From M2408 sp046303515 (GTDB lineage Bacteria; Bacteroidota; Bacteroidia; Flavobacteriales_D; Crocinitomicaceae): DNA of 23,142 nucleotides. Where the stretch lies: contig JBKCGI010000168.1 in assembly GCA_046303515.1 (NCBI GenBank), positions 1-23,142 on the forward strand. The letters are read 5' to 3'. A model generated the notes under the pieces. That model did not search any database. It had not been told where the DNA came from and saw nothing but the letters and a program-made list of their open reading frames with translations. Shown here piece after piece: positions 1 to 8,932 of this stretch. The position numbers and the translations under genes were made by a program. How positions within the stretch are numbered: the first letter of the stretch is position 1; each line of letters starts with the position of its first letter.

Positions 1-2274
1 GAAGAACCTGTTTCCAATTGGTTTGGGAAATTGGGAGCTTGGGTTTCACATCTTTTGATTTATTCTTGGTTTGGACTTTCATCCTTTGGATTTTCATTCA
101 TGTTTTTTGTAATCGGCTTCAAATGGATGCTAGAAATCAATATTTTACCACTCAGAAAAACAATTTCAGTTTCAATTGTAGCAATTGTTTGGTCCTCCCT
201 ATTTTTGGGTTATTTCTCTAATTTGGTAAATTATTTAGGCGGTTCATTTGGTTATCACATCAATCATTGGTTGAGTTTTACCCTAGGAAAATTTGGGGCA
301 TTCATTTTTATTATTGTATTGGGTTATATCTTAATGGTGGCACTTTTTAATCCCGATTTAAAAGCCATTTGGGAAAAATATTTTTCAAAATCTCGTTTTG
401 AAGATGACGAAGAATATGATGAAAATGAAAATCAATTGAAAAATGTAAGTGACATCCGAATTGTAAATACTATAAAAGACGAGGATATTGCTGCGGAAGC
501 CATTTCGAAAACAGTTCATTTTGATGATGATGAAGAGGATGAATTAGAAGAAGAAGACGATGATGATTTAGCTGATAGTGATTTTGTTGTGATGACAAAA
601 ACTCCTACTACTTACAATCCATCTGATGATTTTGAAATTGAAATCCCTGAGACACCTGATGAATTTACTGAGCCTTTATTAACAAATGATTTGGAAGTTG
701 AAGTGCCAAAAGCATCTGTAGTTTTAAGTGAGGATGAAACAGATAAATTACGTCAAGAATACGGTGAATACGATCCAAAATTAGATTTATCTGGATACAT
801 TTTACCATCTATCGACTTGTTGCGCGATTTTGGTTCAAACGTCGTTAACATTGATAAAGGAGAATTAGAAACCAACAAAAACAAAATCGTTGAAACGCTT
901 TCTCATTATAAAATTGACATCGCAAAAATCAAGGCGACTGTTGGTCCAACGGTAACTTTATATGAAATTATTCCTGCGCCAGGCGTTCGAATTTCGAAAA
1001 TCAAAAACCTGGAAGACGATATCGCTTTGAGTTTATCTGCCTTGGGTATTCGTATTATCGCTCCGATTCCAGGAAAAGGAACAATCGGTATAGAAGTACC
1101 AAATAGCAAACCTGAAATGGTTTCTATGCGATCCTTAATTGCATCAGAAAAATTCCAAAATTCTGATTTTGAATTGCCAATTGTTGTTGGAAAAACCATT
1201 ACAAATGAAATTTTCACCTTCGACTTAACTAAAATGCCTCACTTATTAGTAGCTGGAGCAACAGGTCAAGGTAAATCAGTTGGTTTGAATGCCATTTTAG
1301 TTTCGATGTTATACAAAAAACATCCAGCACAAGTGAAATTCGTTTTGATTGATCCGAAAAAGGTAGAATTAACTTTATATAATCGCATTGAGCGTCATTT
1401 CTTGGCAAAATTACCAGGTGAAGAAGAAGCGATTATTACAGATACATCGAAAGTAGTTAACACGATGAACTCTTTGTGTATCGAAATGGATGCGCGATAC
1501 GAATTGTTGAAGGAAGCACAAGTTAGAACAATTATTGAATACAATCAAAAATTTATTAACCGCAAATTAAATCCTGAAAAAGGTCATCGCTATTTACCGT
1601 ATATTGTTGTTTTAATTGATGAATTCGCCGATTTAATCATGACTGCCGGAAAAGAAATTGAGCATCCAATTGCTCGTATTGCTCAGTTAGCTCGTGCCAT
1701 CGGAATTCACTTGATTGTAGCAACACAAAGACCTTCTGTGAACGTTATTACTGGTATGATTAAAGCCAATTTCCCAGCCCGAATAGCATTTAGAGTGCAA
1801 TCTAAAATAGATTCTCGTACCATTCTGGACACTTCTGGTGCAGATCAATTGATTGGACGTGGAGATATGCTAATTTCTACTGGTAATGATGTGATTCGTT
1901 TGCAATGTGGATTCGTAGATACGCCTGAAGTTGAGGCAATTTGTGAATTTATTGGAAATCAACGAGCTTATCCAGAGGCATTACTTTTACCTGAATATAC
2001 AGGAGATTCATCTGGAGAAGATAAGGATTTTGACATGAATGAAATCGATCCAATGTTTGCAGATGCTGCACGAATTGTGGTCTTACACCAGCAAGGATCA
2101 GCGAGTTTGTTACAGCGTAAACTAAAATTAGGCTACAACCGCGCAGGACGCATCGTTGACCAATTGGAAGGTTTTGGAATCATAGGGCCTTTCCAGGGAA
2201 GTAAGGCAAGAGAAGTTTTATTTTCAGATGAAGTTACCTTGGATGAGTTTTTGAAGGTTAAGGGTATATTTTGA
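1..2274 (+). CDS. ftsK: DNA translocase FtsK, 5'-truncated by window edge
   Basis: FtsK/SpoIIIE family DNA pump that moves chromosome ends through the division septum toward dif. The reading frame is open from base 1 (codons E-E-P-V-S-N-W) with no stop upstream, so the real start lies outside the window; the TTG at 31 is only an in-frame internal codon. About three hydrophobic segments are visible (roughly nt 40-130, 160-220 and 265-350); the first helix of the usual four is presumably upstream. A very acidic linker rich in D/E follows (nt 400-780). The motor domain has Walker A GATGQGKS at nt 1255-1278 and a Walker B ending LIDE with D-E at nt 1618-1623. The C-terminal winged-helix gamma domain, which reads KOPS-like sites, spans about nt 2050-2240 and includes GYNRAGRIVDQLE. 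The length fits a normal Bacteroidota FtsK. The next gene starts 102 bases downstream on the same strand. Confidence 0.97.
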   Translation, partial: EEPVSNWFGKLGAWVSHLLIYSWFGLSSFGFSFMFFVIGFKWMLEINILPLRKTISVSIVAIVWSSLFLGYFSNLVNYLGGSFGYHINHWLSFTLGKFGAFIFIIVLGYILMVALFNPDLKAIWEKYFSKSRFEDDEEYDENENQLKNVSDIRIVNTIKDEDIAAEAISKTVHFDDDEEDELEEEDDDDLADSDFVVMTKTPTTYNPSDDFEIEIPETPDEFTEPLLTNDLEVEVPKASVVLSEDETDKLRQEYGEYDPKLDLSGYILPSIDLLRDFGSNVVNIDKGELETNKNKIVETLSHYKIDIAKIKATVGPTVTLYEIIPAPGVRISKIKNLEDDIALSLSALGIRIIAPIPGKGTIGIEVPNSKPEMVSMRSLIASEKFQNSDFELPIVVGKTITNEIFTFDLTKMPHLLVAGATGQGKSVGLNAILVSMLYKKHPAQVKFVLIDPKKVELTLYNRIERHFLAKLPGEEEAIITDTSKVVNTMNSLCIEMDARYELLKEAQVRTIIEYNQKFINRKLNPEKGHRYLPYIVVLIDEFADLIMTAGKEIEHPIARIAQLARAIGIHLIVATQRPSVNVITGMIKANFPARIAFRVQSKIDSRTILDTSGADQLIGRGDMLISTGNDVIRLQCGFVDTPEVEAICEFIGNQRAYPEALLLPEYTGDSSGEDKDFDMNEIDPMFADAARIVVLHQQGSASLLQRKLKLGYNRAGRIVDQLEGFGIIGPFQGSKAREVLFSDEVTLDEFLKVKGIF

Positions 2275-2376
2275 GAATAAAAAAACCACTCACCTCAATT
2301 TTCAACCAATTATCAACAATTTGATTTTTATTCGATATAATTTATGAAATTTACATCGAAAATTTAAAATCAGAAT

Positions 2377-3846
2377 ATGAAAAAATGTTTTTTTGCAATC
2401 GCAGCTATGTGTTTCCTTGGAAATTCATACGCTCAGCGCAAAATTGAATATGTAGAATACGATTTACCAAATGGTATTCACGTAATTTTACATGAAGAGC
2501 ACTCTACTCCTATTGTAGCTGTTTCAATTTTATACCATGTAGGATCTAAAAATGAAAATCCTGACAGAACTGGATTTGCACATTTCTTTGAGCACCTTTT
2601 GTTTGAAGGTTCAACAAATATCGGTCGTGGTGAATATAGCCAATTGGTTGAAAAAAATGGAGGTACTTTAAATGCAAATACTTCTCAAGATAGAACTTAT
2701 TACTATGAAATCTTACCATCTAATCAATTGGAATTAGGTTTATGGTTGGAAAGTGAGCGTTTATTGCATGCAAAAGTTGACCAAACTGGAGTTGAAACGC
2801 AAAGACAAGTTGTAAAAGAAGAAAAAAGACAACGTGTGGACAACCAACCATATGGTTCTTTCATGGGTGAAATGTTCAGTAGAATGTATAAAAACCATCC
2901 ATACAAATGGCAACCAATTGGAAGTATGGAGCATTTGGATGCAGCACAAGAGATTGACTACATCAACTTCTACAAAACTTTTTATGTGCCTTCCAACTCT
3001 ACACTTTCAATAGCTGGAGATATCAATATTGAGCAAACTAAAAAATGGATCAATCAATATTTCGCATCAATTCCTTCTGGACAAGCAATTAATTTGTTTA
3101 GAGATTTTGAAAATTTATCAGATAAAGATTTCGAAACGAAATATAGTATCATGAAAGATAAATTTGACGCGAAAGATTTCATGAACTCTAAAAATGTTGA
3201 AGCACAAAAAGTATTAAAGAAATATGCTTCAATGCCAACTACAATTCCTAGACCTTTGCGTAACGAACTTCCTTTAACAAAAGTTGAAATTGATACTGTT
3301 TACGACAATATTCAATTACCAGCAGTTTTTATGGGGTATAGATTTCCAGAGCAAACGCATCCAGATGCTTATGCTATTGAAATGATGAATAGTTTGTTGG
3401 CTGGTAGCACGTCTTCAAGAATGAATAAAAATATCGTTGAGAAAAAACAATTAGCAGTCGCTGCTTTCTCTTTTGCTTTCGGAATGGAAGACCCAGGATT
3501 GGGTATCGTAGGTGCAATTGCATCAAACGGTGTTGATTTGAAAGAGTTAGAAAAATCATTAAATGAAGAAATTGAAGCCCTACAAAGTGAATTGATTTCA
3601 CAAGATGAATTTGATAAGTTAAGAAATCAGTTCGAAAACAACATCATTTCTTCAAATAGTTCAGTTGCAGGTATTGCCGAAAATTTAGCGAATAATCACG
3701 TTTATTTCGGAAATGCAAATGCAATCAACAACGAATTACCAAAATATTTAGCAGTTACTAAAGAAGATATTCAACGTGTAGCTAAAAAATATTTCACGAA
3801 AGATGCAAGAGTAATTATGTATTACTTACCAAAAGAAAATAATTAA
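2377..3846 (+). CDS. M16 zinc peptidase, catalytic (HXXEH) subunit
   Basis: Insulinase/pitrilysin clan (M16B-like) protease of 489 aa, probably periplasmic. It begins with a signal peptide (MKKCFFAIAAMCFLGNSYA, cleavage before Q20). The inverted zinc motif HFFEH is at residues 69-73, and E148/E149 in VVKEEKRQ is the likely third zinc ligand. The two usual M16 half-domains are present (about 25-240 and 300-485). In the second half, where family members carry the R...Y pair that contacts substrate (LREKxGLAY), this protein has IVEKKQLAV, so both R and Y are replaced by V. The following gene has the opposite pattern: it lacks the zinc motif but keeps R...Y. The two genes are separated by only 24 bases, so they look co-transcribed and likely form one heterodimeric enzyme, as known for bacterial and mitochondrial M16 pairs. 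The substrate is unknown. Confidence 0.93.
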   Translation: MKKCFFAIAAMCFLGNSYAQRKIEYVEYDLPNGIHVILHEEHSTPIVAVSILYHVGSKNENPDRTGFAHFFEHLLFEGSTNIGRGEYSQLVEKNGGTLNANTSQDRTYYYEILPSNQLELGLWLESERLLHAKVDQTGVETQRQVVKEEKRQRVDNQPYGSFMGEMFSRMYKNHPYKWQPIGSMEHLDAAQEIDYINFYKTFYVPSNSTLSIAGDINIEQTKKWINQYFASIPSGQAINLFRDFENLSDKDFETKYSIMKDKFDAKDFMNSKNVEAQKVLKKYASMPTTIPRPLRNELPLTKVEIDTVYDNIQLPAVFMGYRFPEQTHPDAYAIEMMNSLLAGSTSSRMNKNIVEKKQLAVAAFSFAFGMEDPGLGIVGAIASNGVDLKELEKSLNEEIEALQSELISQDEFDKLRNQFENNIISSNSSVAGIAENLANNHVYFGNANAINNELPKYLAVTKEDIQRVAKKYFTKDARVIMYYLPKENN

Positions 3847-3870
3847 TCTAAGGCGAAAAATATTAAAATT

Positions 3871-6003
3871 ATGAAAAAAATTATTCTATTAAGTTTAAGC
3901 ATTGGATTTTCTTCTTTAGCTTTCACTCAAGTAAATAAAACTAAGGTTTCAAAAGATAAAATTAAACCTACAAAAGAAATCACAAAACCTGTTGACCGTT
4001 CTGTAAAACCACAAGCTGGTGCTGCACCTGCAATCAACATTAAAGATTCTGAAGTTTTTACAACTGGAAACGGAATTACAGTGATTTTATCTGAAAATCA
4101 CAAATTACCAAAGGTTTCTATTAACTTGGTGATGGGTTCTGATCCAATGATGGAAGGTCCAAAAGCTGGTATTTCATCTTTGGCTAGTGAATTGATCATG
4201 TCTGGTACAACCAATCGTACAAAAGATCAATTGGATAGTGAAATCGATTACATCGGTGCTTCAATCAATGCAAGTTCTGAGTCAATTTTTCTTTCTTGTT
4301 TGACAAAACACTTACCAAAGGCAATGGATTTGTATTCGGATATCGTTTTCAACACAAACTTCCCTCAAGCTGAGTTTGATCGTATTGTGAAACAAAATGA
4401 ATCTAACTTAAAATCTGCAAAATCAAGTCCAGAACAAATCGCTGATAATGTAGAGAAAAAAGCAAATTTCAAAGGTCATCCTTATGGAGAAGTAATGACT
4501 GAGGCTACTTTAGCGGCAATTACGCGCGATGATGTTGTTTCTTATTACAAAAGAGTTTTTACTCCAACTGGAAGTTATATGGTAATTGTTGGTGATATCA
4601 CGAAAGATGAAGCAATTAAAATGGTGAATACATTTTTTGGTTCTTGGAAAGGTGAGAAAAACAACAAAATGAATTTAGGTGCTGGAAACTTCAATAAAGG
4701 AAATAGAGTTATTTTCGTGAAGAAAGCTGGAGCGGTTCAGTCAACGATTTCTGTTTCTTTTCCATTTAAAATGAAACCAGGTGACGCAAACCAAGTTCCT
4801 CTTTCAGTTTTAAACAACATCCTTGGTGGTGGAGGTTTTGGTACACGTTTGATGCAAAATTTGCGTGAAGACAAGGCATACACTTATGGTTGTTACTCTG
4901 CTTTAAACATTACTGATAATGGAAGTTGGTTTTCTGCTTCAGGAAATTTTAGAAATGAAGTTTCTGATAGTGCTATTACACAAATTTTGTTTGAATTAGA
5001 TAAAATTACAAAAGGTGAAGTAAGTGACGACGAATTAAATTTAACTAAGTCTTCCATGGCTGGTGGATTTGCTCGTTCTTTAGAAAGTCCTGCAACGGTT
5101 GCTCGTTTTGCATTGAACATTATTCAAAACAATCTTCCAAAAGATTATTACCAAACGTATTTGAAAAGATTAGAGGCTGTTGATAAAGCAACCATTTTAA
5201 AAATGGCTCAAACGTATTTCACTGCTTCAAATTGCAACATCGTTGTAGTAGGAAACGAAGATATCGTAGAAAAATTGAAAGTTTTTGATGCTGATGGAAA
5301 AATTGAATTCTTGGATGCTTTTGGCGACGAAGTTGTTTCAATCAAAAAAGCTGATATTACAAAAGAACAATTGATGGAAAAATACATCTTTGCTGTTACA
5401 CAAACTACAAATATGAAAGCTGCAAAGAAAAAGATTTCTAAAGTAAAATCAATGAAACAAGAAATTGAGATGAAAAATCCATCTTTCCCAGGAGTTTTAT
5501 TGATGACAACTTATTTCGCATCTCCTGCTAAAGAAGCTATGAAAATGGAAATGCAAGGAATGGTGATTCAAAAATCTTATTTTGATGGAACAAAAGGTGC
5601 AAATGTAAGCATGCAAACTGGTAAATCTGAAATGAGTGCAGAAGAAATTAGTGCAAAGAAAAAATCAATTGGTCTTTTCCCTGAATTCAACTACGCAACA
5701 GCTGGAATGACTTACGAATTGATTGGAATCGAAACTGTTAAAAATAAAGATTATTATGTTGTGAAAACAAATGATGGTCAAGCAGAAAGAATGGATTATT
5801 ATGATGTAAAAACATTCATGAAAATGCAATCTGTTCAAAGTGAAGAAGGTCAAGAAACAATTACGACATTTGATGAATTCAAAGATGTTAATGGATTTTT
5901 ATTTCCTCACAAAGTTTCTTTAATCGCTGGTGGTATGAGTTTCGAAGGTGCTTCTAAATCATTAGTTGTTAACGGTAAAATTGAAGGTGGAATTTTTGAA
6001 TAA
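3871..6003 (+). CDS. M16 peptidase-like non-catalytic partner with C-terminal LolA-like extension
   Basis: M16-family protein of 710 aa with a signal peptide (MKKIILLSLSIGFSSLAFTQ) and a Lys/Pro-rich low-complexity stretch at about 22-52. The position of the zinc motif reads SLASE (103-107) instead of HXXEH, so the zinc ligands are lost and it should not cleave by itself. The substrate-binding segment GTRLMQNLREDKAYTYG is intact (R326, R332, Y337, Y339). This complements the upstream gene, which keeps zinc but lacks R/Y, and argues for an obligate heterodimer. Beyond the two M16 half-domains (to about residue 470) there is an extra region of about 220 residues. Its second part (about 600-710) alternates short beta-like segments (YELIGIETVKNKDYYVV, DYYDVKTFMKMQS, FKDVNGFLFPHKV) and resembles the LolA/LolB-like fold seen in Bacteroidota envelope proteins; this fold assignment is inferred from pattern only. 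The gene ends just before a strong terminator. Confidence 0.9.
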   Translation: MKKIILLSLSIGFSSLAFTQVNKTKVSKDKIKPTKEITKPVDRSVKPQAGAAPAINIKDSEVFTTGNGITVILSENHKLPKVSINLVMGSDPMMEGPKAGISSLASELIMSGTTNRTKDQLDSEIDYIGASINASSESIFLSCLTKHLPKAMDLYSDIVFNTNFPQAEFDRIVKQNESNLKSAKSSPEQIADNVEKKANFKGHPYGEVMTEATLAAITRDDVVSYYKRVFTPTGSYMVIVGDITKDEAIKMVNTFFGSWKGEKNNKMNLGAGNFNKGNRVIFVKKAGAVQSTISVSFPFKMKPGDANQVPLSVLNNILGGGGFGTRLMQNLREDKAYTYGCYSALNITDNGSWFSASGNFRNEVSDSAITQILFELDKITKGEVSDDELNLTKSSMAGGFARSLESPATVARFALNIIQNNLPKDYYQTYLKRLEAVDKATILKMAQTYFTASNCNIVVVGNEDIVEKLKVFDADGKIEFLDAFGDEVVSIKKADITKEQLMEKYIFAVTQTTNMKAAKKKISKVKSMKQEIEMKNPSFPGVLLMTTYFASPAKEAMKMEMQGMVIQKSYFDGTKGANVSMQTGKSEMSAEEISAKKKSIGLFPEFNYATAGMTYELIGIETVKNKDYYVVKTNDGQAERMDYYDVKTFMKMQSVQSEEGQETITTFDEFKDVNGFLFPHKVSLIAGGMSFEGASKSLVVNGKIEGGIFE

Positions 6004-6025
6004 ATAACCATCTTTTAAAATATTA

Positions 6026-6061
6026 AATCCCCAAGTACTTTAATGGACTTGGGGATTTTTT
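6026..6061 (+). terminator. Rho-independent terminator after the M16 pair
   Basis: A perfect 11-bp inverted repeat (AATCCCCAAGT at 6026-6036 and ACTTGGGGATT at 6047-6057) encloses a 10-base loop. It is followed directly by a run of T, 23 bases after the stop codon of the second M16 gene. The minus-strand side lacks a clear T run, so it mainly serves the plus-strand operon. Confidence 0.93.
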
Positions 6062-6192
6062 TATGGAATATTTTATTTATAAAATAGTTAAACCTATAAA
6101 GTTTTAATTTTTTTAAAAAAAGTGAATGTTACAAATATTTAAAAGAGGAGTACTTAAAAATCAGGCTTTAAAAATAATTGTAAAAAGAGAAT

Positions 6193-7194
6193 CTAATTAA
6201 ATCGCTTTAGATCTGTATCAGATAAGGAGTTTAAAAATGAAATCAATTGTTTTTTTTCTTCACTAGTTAAAATGAATGGTTTTATAATAGGGTTTTGATT
6301 TCGCACTTTTCTGCCTCCGTGCTCATAAAACTCGATGACTTCTTCTAAAGATTTTAATTTACCATCATGCATGTAAGGTGCAGTTAAAGCTACATTTCGC
6401 AGACTTGGTATTTTAAATTTTCCAATATCATTTGAATCTCCATGAATTCTGAAGCGACCCAAATCTTCCTTATCAAGCGTTGTGTAACCGTTATTTGCTA
6501 CTTCAAAAGTTGTGAAATGTGGTAAAGAATGACACTGCGTGCAATATAATTTCTCAGCAAAAATTTTAAATCCTTTTTTTGCATCAGATGATAATTTACC
6601 TCTTCTTTTCTGAAAATAGAATTGGTCAAATAGTGAATTGTCTGAGATTAAGGTTCGTTCATATGTAGCAATACTCCTTGTTAGTACCCAAGCATCAAAA
6701 TCGCGATTAAATATTTTTTTAGCTGCATTTTGATATTCAGGAATAGCTTTCAGTTTTGAAATTAGATCCCCCATTTTCATTGCCATTTCAGTATGTTCTT
6801 GAATTGGAACTATTACTTGCATTTCGAGGTTTTTCAATTGACCATCAAACATGACAGTTTTTAAAAAAGCGGAATTTAATAAACTTGGAGAATTTCGTAC
6901 TGTTTTGCGACCTAAAACACCATCACTTACTTCTTTCCCATCTGTAAACGCCAAATTAGGGACGTGGCAGGTTGCACAAGAAACTGTCTCATCTGCAGAA
7001 AGTCTTTTATCAAAAAAGAGTTTTTTTCCAAGTTTAAACTTTAGACTATCAAACTGATTATCAATCGGAAAATCAATATTACCTAAATAATTACTTGAAT
7101 TGAAGGAGTTGGATTTACAAGTGTATAAGGAGAAGGAAATACCAATAAAGAATAAAAGAAAAAATGATTCTTTAAAATAAGGCACCTTTCTCAC
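6193..7194 (-). CDS. mbnH: Di-heme peroxidase, MbnH/MauG type, predicted lipoprotein
   Basis: Di-heme c-type protein of 333 aa in the bacterial cytochrome c peroxidase/MauG superfamily. Two heme-attachment motifs are present, CATCH (C73-H77) and CTQCH (C218-H222). Family segments include KKLFFDKRLS before heme 1, RNSPSLLNSAF, and SLRNVALTAPYMHDG near residues 264-278, where the distal heme residues lie in this family. The N-terminus is a lipoprotein signal ending in a lipobox with acceptor C26 (SLYTC), so it is probably membrane-anchored on the periplasmic side. The start is GTG at 7194, overlapping the stop of the upstream gene (GTGA), which implies translational coupling. That partner is an MbnP-family protein. 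In studied pairs MbnH oxidises a specific MbnP Trp to kynurenine, so that is the preferred role here rather than plain H2O2 removal. A generic cytochrome c peroxidase remains possible. Confidence 0.88.
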   Translation of the reverse strand: MRKVPYFKESFFLLFFIGISFSLYTCKSNSFNSSNYLGNIDFPIDNQFDSLKFKLGKKLFFDKRLSADETVSCATCHVPNLAFTDGKEVSDGVLGRKTVRNSPSLLNSAFLKTVMFDGQLKNLEMQVIVPIQEHTEMAMKMGDLISKLKAIPEYQNAAKKIFNRDFDAWVLTRSIATYERTLISDNSLFDQFYFQKRRGKLSSDAKKGFKIFAEKLYCTQCHSLPHFTTFEVANNGYTTLDKEDLGRFRIHGDSNDIGKFKIPSLRNVALTAPYMHDGKLKSLEEVIEFYEHGGRKVRNQNPIIKPFILTSEEKKQLISFLNSLSDTDLKRFN

Positions 7195-8156
7195 AAAATA
7201 ACTTTCAATTTATTGATTAGCTGATTGTTTTTGGAGTAAAATTCAATAAAATACACGCCCGTTTTCATTTCAGAGAATAAGATTTCTCCAGAACTTCCAC
7301 TAATTTTTGCTTCCTGAACTAATGCTCCATTAGAATTGATAAGTCTATATTGAGCAAGATCAGTGACATCTGACCATTTTATCAGGGTGCCATTTTCATT
7401 TTTTGCAAAATAAAGTTTCCCATTTGCTAAGTCGCTATTTGTAATACTTGCTGTTGCATCAGCTGTAAAAACAGGTCTTAAGGAAACATTTCTCATCACA
7501 TTAAAATTCACTCCAGATTCACTATGTTGAATACCGTTATTTGCTAAATCTGTTGTACCTAGCCAAGTGTCCAAGTTACAATCCAAATTAATACTTTTCG
7601 AATTGTCTTGTTCTAAGACCTCACCTACTGCAACTTCAATTTCATAATAATTTCCATCTCCTAAATTGTGAATTTCAAAGTATGACTCTGGAACTTGATT
7701 GTTATCTCCATCGGAAAGTCCACCAACAATCATGTGCATATATCCTGCACTCCAGCCCCATTGCATACTTGGATCTTGAAAAGATAGCGGGTGATTAGAA
7801 GGATATGCAGCAATATCTGTATGATTTAATTCTACGGGAACACCAACCCCAAATTGGATTGCTTCAACTTGATTTATATTAAGAACTCCAAGGTCTAGAA
7901 TGTAATTGTCAAATTCGACAAGAAACACTGTGTCAGCTAGGTTTAGGTCTTGGCCTCCATCATGTATGATATGAAGGTGAGAAATGTAATAATCAAAATG
8001 GTCTATCGCCATTTTTTTACCATTTTTGTCGTTTACAACTTGATTTAATTCAAAATCGAGACCTTCGACTTTTGGTGAAAAGATCAATTTAAAAGGTGTT
8101 TGGGAAAAACTAATAAATTGAATTAAAACACTAGCAATTAATAGACTTTTTTTCAT
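7191..8156 (-). CDS. mbnP: MbnP-family copper-binding protein with probable T9SS sorting domain
   Basis: Exported protein of 321 aa with signal peptide MKKSLLIASVLIQFISFS. The MbnP-like domain spans about residues 20-235. Hallmarks are the early segment FDYYISHLHIIHDG (H60, H62, H65) and the Trp motif MQWGWSAGYMHM (W133, W135). In characterised relatives (MbnP, and the methanotroph proteins MopE and CorA) an equivalent Trp is converted to kynurenine and the product binds copper. Residues about 240-321 look like a type A T9SS C-terminal domain: a short beta-rich module with YRLINSNGALV and the typical KTGVYFIEFYSKNNQLINK ending in LKVIL. This predicts export across the outer membrane and attachment at, or release from, the cell surface. 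The modifying di-heme enzyme is encoded directly downstream with a 4-base overlap, and the methyltransferase gene ends 5 bases upstream. Family assignment is strong; which Trp is modified is inferred. Confidence 0.88.
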   Translation of the reverse strand: MKKSLLIASVLIQFISFSQTPFKLIFSPKVEGLDFELNQVVNDKNGKKMAIDHFDYYISHLHIIHDGGQDLNLADTVFLVEFDNYILDLGVLNINQVEAIQFGVGVPVELNHTDIAAYPSNHPLSFQDPSMQWGWSAGYMHMIVGGLSDGDNNQVPESYFEIHNLGDGNYYEIEVAVGEVLEQDNSKSINLDCNLDTWLGTTDLANNGIQHSESGVNFNVMRNVSLRPVFTADATASITNSDLANGKLYFAKNENGTLIKWSDVTDLAQYRLINSNGALVQEAKISGSSGEILFSEMKTGVYFIEFYSKNNQLINKLKVIL

Positions 8157-8161
8157 TTCTT

Positions 8162-8932
8162 TTATTTTTTTCGTGCAATATACAAAATTTCGGACTTCAT
8201 CAAGCGGTTTCGTTCAATGAATTCTGAATCAAATTCAGTGTTAGGATTGAATTCCTGAACATCAAAACCAGCCTTTTTTAGCCATTCTGGATAGTCTTTC
8301 CCGAATAAACGCACATGATCTTTTTGCCAAAAATGCTTCTCACGCTCTTCTGGAGAGGTGATTGACTTATCTTCATAAGTTTCTTCACGATTGAAATCCT
8401 GAGGCACTTGTAATATTGCCCAAGCACCAGGCTTCATGACGCGAAAAATCTCTTTCATGCATTGCATCGCATCATCTACGTGCTCCAAAACATGATTGCA
8501 AAAAACTACATCAAAGCGATTATCCTCCAGAGGAATATGATGTAAATCGAAATGCAAATCTGCCAAGGGAGAAACTAAATCACCAGTCAGATAGTTGATG
8601 TTTTTTTGCGCTTTAAAACGATGGTAAAAACATTGCTCGGGTGCAATATGTAGCACATTCAAGTTCGCTGTGAAAAAGTTGGATTCGTTCTTCAAATACA
8701 ACCACATCAAACGATGTCTTTCTAAAGTTAAATCATATGGACAAAGCACATTTTCACGATGTGCGATATCAGAACCATAGGATAAGAATTTACTAAAATT
8801 TCGCTCACAAACAGGGCAAGTAACTTTATTTCCCTTGTATAAAAGTGGTGCAAAGAATTTAAAAATATAACTCAGGCGAATCAAAAGTGGACGCGGAAGT
8901 TTATTCAATAGGAATTTATAAATTTTCTTCAT
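8162..8932 (-). CDS. Class I SAM-dependent methyltransferase with degenerate N-terminal zinc ribbon
   Basis: Cytoplasmic methyltransferase of 256 aa. An N-terminal cysteine module (C39-P-V-C42 and C64-P-Y-D67, followed by LERHRLMWLYL) resembles the CxxC...CPxC zinc ribbon common before this type of Methyltransf_11 domain, but the fourth position is Asp. The Rossmann core has LNVLHIAPEQ (motif I region), NYLTGDL, FDVVFCNHVLEHVDD (motif IV region) and VMKPGAWAILQVPQD. The start ATG directly abuts the TAA stop of the upstream carboxyltransferase gene (TAAATG), and MbnP begins 5 bases downstream, so the gene sits inside a tight operon. The substrate is not evident; glycan or small-molecule methylation would be typical of relatives. 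No link to MbnP maturation is known. Confidence 0.85.
   Translation of the reverse strand: MKKIYKFLLNKLPRPLLIRLSYIFKFFAPLLYKGNKVTCPVCERNFSKFLSYGSDIAHRENVLCPYDLTLERHRLMWLYLKNESNFFTANLNVLHIAPEQCFYHRFKAQKNINYLTGDLVSPLADLHFDLHHIPLEDNRFDVVFCNHVLEHVDDAMQCMKEIFRVMKPGAWAILQVPQDFNREETYEDKSITSPEEREKHFWQKDHVRLFGKDYPEWLKKAGFDVQEFNPNTEFDSEFIERNRLMKSEILYIARKK

Noticed and set aside
906..1217. A 103-codon minus-strand open frame
   Set aside because: It is antisense to the conserved FtsK motor region and is not credible as a gene.
6105..6122. T/A-run palindrome downstream of mbnH as its terminator
   Set aside because: It has only A/T runs without a GC stem and lies far from the stop codon, so it is not supported as a terminator.
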